Below the pieces are notes generated by a model that was given only the letters and a program-made list of their open reading frames with translations, ran no database searches and was not told where the DNA came from. Positions 55,710-64,000 of a DNA stretch of 64,000 nucleotides are shown here, piece by piece. Origin of the DNA: Triticum aestivum (Eukaryota; Streptophyta; Magnoliopsida; Poales; Poaceae); contig NC_057802.1 in NCBI RefSeq assembly GCF_018294505.1, forward strand, positions 317,100,921 through 317,164,920, given 5' to 3'. The position numbers were made by a program, and so were the translations under genes. Position 1 is the stretch's first letter, and every line of letters starts with the position of its first letter.

Positions 55710-55940
55710 ACTAGCAAGATGCCCGTGCGTTGCACCTAACATCAAGATGCATTTGTATGACTAGTTTATCTTGTGAGACAAAAGGATGAACGAGGGAAGG
55801 CCTTATTTGCAAATGTGGAGAGGTGTGTGGGTACCTTTTTGCAAAATTGTCATAGTTTCTTTCCTATCCGTTAGATATAAATCGGACGACCTATATTGCA
55901 GGATGGCAGGCACACCATCATCACCAACTCTGTTTTTTTA
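55710..55940 (+). mobile_element. single arm of the palindromic element family, opposite orientation
   Basis: actagcaagatgcccgtgcg to tcaccaactctg equals the left arm of 22660-23098. The other arm is not seen to the right. Confidence 0.75.
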
Positions 55941-57600
55941 TAAGAGTGTATTTTATATTTTATAAGAGTGTAGATGTAGAGTAGATACAAGCCAACAGGT
56001 GGGCCCGATGGTAGTGAGATAATGTGATGCAACACTAGAGGTGCCACGTGGAGCGTTTAACTGGTCAACTAGTCGTGTCTTGAGCAAATACAGAGTTGTA
56101 CAGTGAGCCCGTGACTGTATAATAACCACAAAACATAAATGGTGACCCTAATGAGTGGATTCTAAAGTCAATGTATGTATCGTGCTTTCGCTTCAAATAC
56201 AATGATCGTCACTGTATATATCGCTAGAGAAAGATGAAACATGCGTGAATGTGCTGGGGGCTTACTTTTAGAGGACCTGGAGATAGTTTGTGTGCGTACG
56301 TGAAAGGGGCGTAGAGGGGGGTATGCGATGGAGAGAGAGATGCTCTTCGTTTCTCTTTATTATGACTAACTTTATATATAGTATAAAAATATACAAATTC
56401 ACAGTGCAGAATAAATATCATTGTGGGCACCATGCAATGCAAATTAGCGTTCATACTCCTCCATATAACTTTGTAATGTTGTATATATGTAGAAATTCTA
56501 AAATAAATTTTTGGTCACACTTTATTCAAAAGGAATGTTGTATGCGAAATAAACGTGAAGAGAGGGCTTTTTAGATCAATGGGATACGTGATGTAACATG
56601 TGTGAATGTGTAGTTGATGCATTTGGCAGGGCCTAGAGAGGTATGTGTGTGTATTACGTATTCGAGAGAGGCATCAATAGAGGGGCCGGCGGGGGGCGGG
56701 GCGTGGGAGAGATAGCACGAGAAATGAGAGTGGTCTAGAGAGAGAGAGACGAATATGACATCACGGCGAGAGATTCCCTTGAGTTTGTATATGCAAGGGG
56801 GAGTGGATAGAGGCACCAGGAGAATATATTTTTTGTGTGTGGTGTCTGTGTTGGTATGTGTGGGTGTGAGAAGATAACGAGACGTGGGGGTGTGTGTCAC
56901 CGCATGAGGTCCGGTGGGTCGAGGTGAGGCCCTTCGTTCGGTTCCGTCCTGCGCCACATTGGTCAGCCCGTGACGCATTTAGGGAGACCCATGGATGACT
57001 AGTCGTACAAGACAAAGATAGCATAATTGTCAAGGACTCTGTGTCCACTAACAAAGCCGGCTAGGATTTGTAACCCTAGGTTCTCGGACTAAGGTAACCC
57101 CTTTATCTCTGATATTACTATTCATCCAACCTAACTTTAAGGGGCATCCTACAGAATGCTCTGCTAGAATCATACTCGTCGATTAGGAAGAGAGGTGTGA
57201 GACAATGCATGAGAGACAGGCCTAAAGATAATGTGCATACAGGAGACACGTAGGCAGGTCTATGTATATAGAAAGGGTCGACGGGAATTGTGCGTGTGTA
57301 TGCTTGCGAGAGGAAGAGTGCTTCTGATAAAGGTTAGTGAAAACAGTCGTAAATGGTTACGAGAGGGAGGGAGGGTTATATCGAGAGCATGCGTGCGAGA
57401 AAGACACCTCGGGAGAGAGTGTGTGAGCATGTGTGAGAGACCACCGATGGAGAGTAAAACTACACGTAAAAGACTGCTGTACACATTGATTAAAGATATA
57501 AATTGTATCCAAATATTAGGATGGGATCATGATATTTGCAATTCGCGTAAGGAACGGTCATTCATCCATCAGACATCTAGATTCTATCGAATTTGAGCAT

Positions 57601-58346
57601 GTCTATGTTATTATTCGACACAATTGATCCGCATAGTTAGTATTTTGAACTCCAGACAATGCATCACTTTAGCAATCGAATATAAACGTGAGTATAGTTC
57701 ATGTTGTGTGTGTAAAGCACATTATACATACGGAAGTTACACAATGAACATTATAAATAGCTACCTATGAACTAGCATACATTTCAATTCAACTTAAGGT
57801 GGTTTAAAAAATTGAATTCAACATGAAGTCCATTCAATTATTTGAATTTGATATCATGGCATTTGTAAATCATACCAAAATTATGGGGGCACCAATCTTT
57901 GCACTGATTTTGTACATAATAGCATATGTAGTCGTGTACAAAATAGATTCAAATTTAGTTCCTCCATTCCAAAATAATCGTAGTTATAGGATTTTCAAGT
58001 GTCAAAATTTCAAAAAGAAGCGGATAATTTAATGAGGTTTTCAAACATACAAGGTCAAATTTAACGTTGTCTATTTAGGTCAATCCTCAAAGTTCAAGAG
58101 TACTCTAAACTTGAATGCTTTTGTTTCAAAATTTCGAACGAAGCGCCAAAAGAGCCTCTACTCGCCCGAAACCGCGTGAGACCAATGTTTGGTAGTACAA
58201 GGAAATTACTTTTCTAATAACTCCGACCCGTGAAACCTACCGGCCCGACGTCCAAAGGTCTAAACCGGGGTCTGTTTGTAGCTTCATCTAGACGCCACGC
58301 AACAGCCTCCGAAAAACATTCATACACAATGGCCGCCTAAGCACAC
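57601..58346 (+). other. non-coding, AT-rich; one copy of a block from 22.18 kb
   Basis: Near 57827-57860 it has ccattcaattatttgaattt and gatatcatggcatttgtaaatc, similar to 22183-22220. Nothing else is recognised. Confidence 0.4.
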
Positions 58347-58439
58347 ATGCGCGCGGCCAAAATCGCTCCAGCCCACTATTTGGGACACCTGGGATTACCA
58401 TCCTACCCCCGACCCGTAGTAGGTCCGAAATTTAAGAGG

Positions 58440-58951
58440 GGGGCAAAGTTTGTACTTTCCCCAAATTTCAAACAAGCGCGTCCCATCTTCTGTTCAAAAA
58501 AGCCAAAAACAAGCGCGTCCCAGACCGAAACATGGCTCTCCCCCTCCCCTCGCCCACTCGTCCGATTCCCCATTCGTACTCCGTGGGCGCAAAAACTACC
58601 TCTCCACCAGCCGCGAAACCCAGGCGTCCTCCGTCTGCCACCCCATCCCACCCATCAACCGCCGCCCTCCTCCATCACGCCGGAGCCGATACCCCGACGT
58701 CGTCGTCCACCGCAACCTCAACTGCCACGCCCTCCACGGCTAGTAGTTGAAGCCGAGGCTGAGCCGTCCGTACCCGAGCCAGTTCAACCACGCCGTCCTG
58801 CGCCTCACCGCTGCTGCTCCAACTTCGCCACCCTCCACTGCACCGGAGTTGTTCCTGCTATGCCATCCTTCGCCGCCTCGGATCTGCTTCCCCTCCGCCG
58901 ATATACGGCCACGGCAACACAGTCAACAATTTGGCCATGGGTTTGTCCAAT
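58440..58951 (+). repeat. copy of the GC-rich coding-like repeat, inverse of that at 20700-21060
   Basis: See 20700-21060 for the shared frame. Several open frames overlap here (58347-59006, 58450-58743, 58532-58750), so a single gene is not supported. It abuts the truncated LTR at 58952. Confidence 0.7.
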
Positions 58952-60337
58952 TCTACTTTTCCAAACACTTTTGCCCTTGTTTTGGACTCTAACTTGCATG
59001 ATTTGAATGGAACTAACCTGGACTGACGTTGTTTTCAGTAGAATTGCCATGGTGTTATTTTTGTGCAGAAACAAAAGTTCTTGGAATGACCTGAAACTTC
59101 ACGGAGATTATTTTTGGAAATAATAAAAAATACCGGCGAAAGAATCAAGGCCAGGGGGCCCACACCCTGTCCACAAGGGTGGGAGGCGCGCCTGTCCCCC
59201 TGGGCGCGCCCCCCTACCTTGTGGGCCCCCTGGTGCTCTACCGACCTCAACTCCAACTCTATATATTCACGTTCGGGGAGAAAAAATCGGAGAGAAGGAT
59301 TCATCACGTTTTACGATACGGAGCCGCCGCCAAGCCCTAATCTCTCTCGGGAGGGCTGATCTGGAGTCCGTTTGGGGCTCCGGAGAGGGGAATCCATCGC
59401 CGTCGTCATCATCAACCTTCCTCCATCTCCAATTTCATGATGCTCACCGCCGTGCGTGAGTAATTCCATCGTAGGCTTGCTGGACAGTGATGGGTTGGAT
59501 GAGATTTATCATGTAATCGAGTTAGTTTTGTTCGGGTTTGATCCCTAGTATCCATTATGTTCTGAGATTGATGTTGCTATGACTTTGCTATGCTTAATGC
59601 TTGCCACTAGGGCCCGAGTGCCATGATTTCAGATCTGAACCTATTATGTTTTCATGAATATATGTGATTTCTTGATCCTATCTTGCAAGTCTATAGTCAC
59701 CTACTATGTGTTATGATCCGGCAACCCCGAAGTGACAATAATCGGGACCACTCCCGGTGATGACCGTAGTTTGAGGAGTTCATGTATTCACTATGTGTTA
59801 ATGCTTTGGTCCGGTATTCTATTAAAAGGAGGCCTTAATATCCCTTAGTTTCCACTAGGACCCCGCTGCCACGGGAGGGTAGGACAAAAGATGTCATGCA
59901 AGTTCTTTTCCACAAGCACGTATGACTATATTCGAAATACATGCCTACATTACATTGATGAATTGGAGCTAGTTCTGTGTCACCCTATGTTATAACTGTT
60001 GCATGAATAATCGCATCCGGCATAATTATCCATCACCGATCCAATGCCTACGAGCTTTTCACATATTGCTCTTTTCTTAGTTACTTTACCGTTGCCACTG
60101 TTACAATTACTACAAAACTACTACTGCTACTTTTATCGCCGTTACCGTTACTTCCATACTACTTTGCTACTAAATACTTTGCTGCAGATATTAAGTTATC
60201 CAGGTGTGGTTGAATTGACAACTCAGTTGCTAATATTTGAGAATATTCTTTGGCTCCCCTTGTGTCGAATCAATAAATTTGGGTTGAATACTCCACCCTC
60301 AAAAACTGTTGCAATCCCCTATACTTGTGGGTTATCA
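58952..60337 (+). mobile_element. 5' LTR of a gypsy element, slightly truncated at its start
   Basis: It ends tacttgtgggttatca, directly before a primer binding site. It is 1,386 bp long as seen. The first ~20 bp, including the expected TG, appear to be missing: by my recall this LTR type opens TGATACGTCTCC and then ttctacttttccaaacac-like sequence, and only the latter is here. The block catgatttgaatggaactaa to gaattgccatggtg matches the LTR at 10669. A TATA-like box lies at 59260-59267. So the element is probably rearranged at its 5' end. Confidence 0.8.
59260..59267 (+). promoter_or_regulatory. TATA-like box of the gypsy LTR
   Basis: TATATATT after a CT-rich stretch, inside the LTR. Confidence 0.45.
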
Positions 60338-60348
60338 AGACTATTTTC

Positions 60349-60366
60349 TGGCGCCGTTGCCGGGGA
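60349..60366 (+). other. primer binding site, tRNA-Asp type
   Basis: TGGCGCCGTTGCCGGGGA begins 11 bp after the LTR end and is complementary to the 3' end of plant tRNA-Asp as I know it. It sets the 5' end of minus-strand synthesis. Confidence 0.75.
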
Positions 60367-60415
60367 GCATAGCTCTATTCTTTGAGTGACTTGGGATTTA
60401 TATCAGCTGGTCACT

Positions 60416-63237
60416 ATGAGGAACTTGAAAGACGAGAAAACCAAAATTTATCCCTCAACTACGAGGGGAGGTAAGGAACTGCCATCTAGTTCTGCGCTTG
60501 ATTCACCTTCTGTTTTGAGTAAGCTTGCGACACCTAAACCTGCTTCTGCTATTAATTCTGATATGTCGCATGTTATTGATGATGCCACTTCTGCTATGCA
60601 TGATACTTATGATGAAACTACTTCTATGCTTGATAATACTGTGCCACTAGGTGAATTTCTCGATGAACAACTTGCTAGGGCTAGAGAGAATGAAATTATT
60701 GAAACTGATAATATTGATGAAAGTGATGATGAAGATTCTCCTCCTAAATATGAATTGCATGTTGTGCCTGGGGGTTAGTTATGGATGAAGAAACTGCTAG
60801 AGATTTTCTTGCTTGCAACGATAGATCTGATCTTAAGAAATTATTAGCTAAGTTGAAAGAAAAGTCTCTGAATGCTAGAATGAAATATGACCCTGCTTAT
60901 GCTGCTTCACCTATCTTTGTTACTGATAAGGATTATGATTTCTCTGTTGATCCTAAGATAATTACTTTTGTTGAATCTGATCCTTTCTATGGCTATGAAT
61001 CTGAAACTGTTGTGGCACATCTTACTAAATTAAATGATATAGCCACCCTGTTCACTAATGATGAGAAAACTCGCTACTACTATATCCTTAAGTTATTTCC
61101 GTTCTCATTAAAGGGTGATGCTAAGACATGGTTTAATTCTCTTGATCCTGGTTGTGTCCGAAGTCCCCAGGATATGATTTATTACTTCTCTGCTAAATAT
61201 TTCCCTGCTCATAAGAAACAAGCTGCTTTAAGGAAATATATAATTTTGTGCAAATTGAAGAAGAGAGTCTCCCACAAGCTTGGGGGAGGCTTCTCCAATT
61301 ACTTAATGCTTTGCCTGATCATCCTATTAAGAAAAATGAAATACTTGATATCTTTTATAATGGACTAACCGATGCGTCTAGAGACCACCTACATAGTTGT
61401 GCTGGTTGTGTTTTCAGGGAAAGAACAACTGATGAAGCTGAAATCCTATTGAATAATATTTTTACAAATGAAAACAATTGGACACTCCCTGAACCAACTC
61501 CTAAGACAACTTCGAAGAAAAGGGGTATTCTATTTCTCAGTCCTGAAGATATGCAAGAGGCAAAGAAATCTATGAAAGAAAAGGGTATTAAAGCTGAAGA
61601 TGTTAAGAATTTACCTCATGTTGAAGAAATACATGGTCTTAATTTACCACCTGTTGAAGAAACACATGGTCTTGATAACCCGACACAGGTAGTAAAGGTA
61701 AATTCTCTCTATAGATATGATAAAGCTGAAATCCCGCCTACTAAGTTTGCTAGCCAATGCTTGGATGAGTTTGATAATTTTATGGTTAAGCAAGAAGATT
61801 TCAATGCTTATTTTAGTAGACAACTAAAACGTAATGCTTATATGATTGAACACTTGAGTGATTATATGTCTAGAGTTAAAGGTGAACTTAAACTCATTAG
61901 TAAACATGCTTCTATGGTTACCACTCAAGTTGAACAAGTACTTAAAGCTCAGAATGACTTGCTCAATGAATTAAATAATAAGAAGAATGATAATGCTGTT
62001 AGAGTTATGACTAGAGGGGGTAAAATGACTCAGGAACCTTTATATCCTGAGGGCCACCCTAAGAGAATTGAGCAAGATTCTCAGAGAACTAATGTTGATG
62101 CACCTAGTTCTTCTAAGAGGAAGGAAAAGAAAAATGATAGGACTTTGCATGCTTCTAGTGAACCTGTTGTTGACACACCTGAGAATCCCAATGATATTTC
62201 TATTTCTGATGCCGAAACACAATCTTGTGATGAACGTGAACCTAGTGATGATGTTCAGGTTGATGGTCAACCTAGCAATGATAATGATGCAGAGATTGAA
62301 CCTGCTATTAATCTTGATAACCCACAATCAAATAATCAACGTTATGATAAGAGAGACTTTGTTGCTAGGAAGCACGGTAAAGAAAGGGAACCATGGGTTC
62401 AGAAACCCATGCCTTTTCCTCCTAAACCATCAAAGAAAAAGGATGATGATGATTTTGAGCGCTTTGCTGAAATGATTAGACCTATCTTTTTGCGTATGCG
62501 TTTCACTGACATGCTTAAAATAAACCCTTATGCTAAATACATGAAGGATATTGTTACAAATAAAAGAAAGATACCGGAAGCTGAAATTTCCACCATGCTT
62601 GCTAATTATACTTTTAAGGGTGGAATACCTAAGAAATTAGGAGATCCAGGAGTACCCACTATACCATGCTCCATTAAAATAAACTATGTTAAAACTGCTT
62701 TATGTGATCTTGGAGCCAGTGTTAGTGTTATGCCTCTCTCTTTATATCGTAGACTTGATTTGAATAAGTTGACACCTACTGAAATATCTTTGCAAATGGC
62801 CGATAAATCAACTGCTATACCTGTCGATATTTGTGAGGATGTGCCTGTTGTGGTTGCAAACGTCACTATTTTAACGGACTTTGTTATTCTTGATATTCCC
62901 GAGGACGATAGTATGTCGATTATTCTTGGTATACCCTTTTTCAAATACTGCAGGGGCTGTTATTGATTGCAACAAAGGCAATGTCACTTTTCATTGTAAT
63001 GGCAATGAGCATACGGTACACTTTCCGAGGAAACAACCTCAAGTCCACAGTATCAATTCTATTGGAAAAATTCCATCGATCATTATTGGAGGTTTTGAAT
63101 TTCCTCTTCCTACCGTGAAGAAGAAATATGATATTCTTATCATTGGGGACGTGCATATCCCCATTGAGGTAACTTACTATTATTGGAAATTTCTCCGGTT
63201 TCATGCGATTCGGAATGAGTTTGTTAACAAGACCTGA
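60416..63237 (+). pseudogene. gypsy gag-protease, with at least three frameshifts
   Basis: ATG at 60416 gives MRNLKDEKTKIYPSTTRGGK. A frame change near 60775 (probably one base lost) leads to MDEETARDFLACNDRSDLKK, then the retrotransposon gag domain: FYGYESETVVAHL, GDAKTWFNSLD, SAKYFPAHKKQA. A second change near 61228-61245 leads to FVQIEEESLPQAWGRLLQLL and the gag C-terminal part. Then come a Lys/Glu-rich linker, MTRGGKMTQEPLYPEG, a highly acidic linker (DISISDAETQS), and the protease, TALCDLGASVSVMPLSLYRR, with the DLGAS site of retropepsins in this family, and SIILGIPF. A +1 change near 62943-62950 breaks it; beyond, the frame reads IGGFEFPLPTVKKKYDILII to 63237. No RT or integrase follows. 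Confidence 0.9.
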
Positions 63238-63909
63238 TCAACCTTGTTACTGGATTCCTTTTGATGAGCATGAGATGGATGAAGTTAGAAAGCACAACCT
63301 TCTGTACCCTCCTTTTACTTTCTGTTATTTAGATTAAATAAAGTAGAAATAGTATTTTTTGTCCGTTTTCTTAATTATCCATGCAATAAAAAATATCCCA
63401 AAAATAAAAGTTGTACAAATGCCCCGAAATTGAAATAAGATTTTTTCTGGAATATTTGAGAATATCTGGCACTGAGAACACATCAGGGGGAGCTGGCACC
63501 TGGCCACGAGGCTCCAGGGCGCGCCCCCCTGCCTCGTGGGCCCATGGTGGCTCCCCTCCACTTATTCCTGCACCCACACACTTCTTCTTCCTCCCAAAAA
63601 AAATCACCAACCAGCTCAAGCACGAGTTCTAGCTCATCTTGTTGCAATTTTCGATCTCCTTGTTCAAAGCTCCACTCAGAAAACTGCTTTGGGGATTGTT
63701 CTTTGGTATGTGACTCCTCCAATGGTGCAATTAGTTTTTGTTCTGGTGCTTTATTTATTGCAAATTTTTGCTGCTTAGGTGACCCTGTTCTTGAGCTTGC
63801 ATGTCAAATTTATATGGTCCCAAGTAGTTCTAGTGCATGATATTGTTAAGCTTGGTTCACTTTTATTTGAAGTTACTAAAAATTTCAGAAAAATTTCAGA
63901 GGAAGAAAT
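63238..63909 (+). mobile_element. non-coding internal region of the gypsy element
   Basis: No pol is seen where it would be expected. A GC-rich patch near 63520-63545 is flanked by AT-rich sequence. Short open frames here have no domain. This layout fits a non-autonomous gypsy type that carries another ORF. Confidence 0.55.
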
Positions 63910-64000
63910 ATGTTTAGGAAAATGTACCAAGGTGGTTCTTCAAGAAAGCAAGGACCCAGACCCGCAATACGTGAGCCGGACCATGAACCACCAAGAGAAG
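63910..64000 (+). CDS. start of a new ORF of the gypsy element, cut by the window end
   Basis: ATG at 63910 gives MFRKMYQGGSSRKQGPRPAI, then REPDHEPPRE, and it is open to the end of the window. Its basic, proline- and arginine-rich start resembles the extra ORF of some non-autonomous cereal gypsy elements, but that is from memory. Without the rest, no function can be given. Confidence 0.4.
   Translation, partial: MFRKMYQGGSSRKQGPRPAIREPDHEPPRE

Larger units (their letters stand above)
55000..57600 (+). repeat. dispersed GT/GA-rich repeat family
   Basis: Motif copies around gatgtaacatgtgtgaatgt and gtgtagttgatg, followed by ggcctagagag, lie near 48121, 55010, 56232 and 56588, with a poorer one near 57195. 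Long gagagtgtgtgag and gtgtgcgtgcg runs lie between. No gene is seen in this stretch. The boundaries of single units are not clear. Confidence 0.5.

Noticed and set aside
55215..55745. A 176-codon minus frame with histidine and threonine repeats
   Set aside because: It is a translation of the GTGC-rich minisatellite.
60044..60385. A 113-codon frame at the end of the gypsy LTR
   Set aside because: It crosses the LTR end and the primer binding site, so it is not a gene.
62040..62475. Frames of 95 and 135 codons on both strands inside gag
   Set aside because: They are shadows of the gag linker reading.

Overview
The window looks like intergenic DNA of a large-genome grass, most probably a Triticeae species such as wheat, Aegilops or barley. 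The grounds are a 3' end with the LTR start typical of the BARE-1/Angela/WIS copia group, gypsy LTRs of the type that open TGATACGTCTCC, several CACTA (En/Spm-like) DNA transposons with cereal-type subterminal repeats, Stowaway MITEs with TA target duplications, and plant-type two-exon gene remnants. I see no bacterial genes, no CRISPR, and no tRNA or rRNA gene. Family names rest on recall of cereal repeats, not on a search.

Layout. 1-3609: the 3' half of a copia element (RT/RNase H remnant and 3' LTR) next to the tail of an older copia LTR. 3.7-8.3 kb: two CACTA right ends (5778 and 8329); the first follows a DUF295/F-box-like gene remnant, the second follows a B3-domain remnant set in duplicated introns. 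8.3-12.2 kb: the 3' non-coding region and 3' LTR of a gypsy element. 12.2-14.1 kb: a gypsy-type coding remnant (resembling PF04195), cut at 14109 by the left end of another CACTA. 14.1-18.4 kb: that CACTA's end, its array of genome-like ggccca repeats, and a multi-exon gene. 18.7-24 kb: duplicated non-coding segments, MITEs and a 439-bp palindromic element. 24-27.5 kb: a small TATA-headed ORF, a coiled-coil-like remnant and an AP2/ERF-like pseudogene. 27.5-41 kb: a probable CACTA terminus, minisatellites and a large tandem array, split by a complete 7,865-bp CACTA (29751-37615) that carries a piece of a signal-recognition-particle SRP54 gene. 41-47 kb: a GRF zinc-finger remnant and a TNP2 transposase pseudogene with a Mutator-like foldback element inside one exon. 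47.6-58.4 kb: a region of repeated modules, MITEs and a gene with 31-residue repeats. 58.4-64 kb: a gypsy element with a nearly complete 5' LTR, tRNA-Asp-type primer binding site, broken gag-protease, and a new ORF that runs off the window.

Almost every protein-coding stretch is broken, and many nonsense codons look like C-to-T changes at CG or CNG sites, as expected of methylated transposon DNA. The best-supported points are the CACTA at 29751-37615 (matching termini, 3-bp duplication, and an unoccupied paralogous copy of its target nearby) with its SRP54 capture, and the foldback element at 43515-44356 with a 9-bp duplication. I did not find a coherent new multi-gene system; the novelty lies in gene capture by CACTA elements and in several unclassified repeat families.
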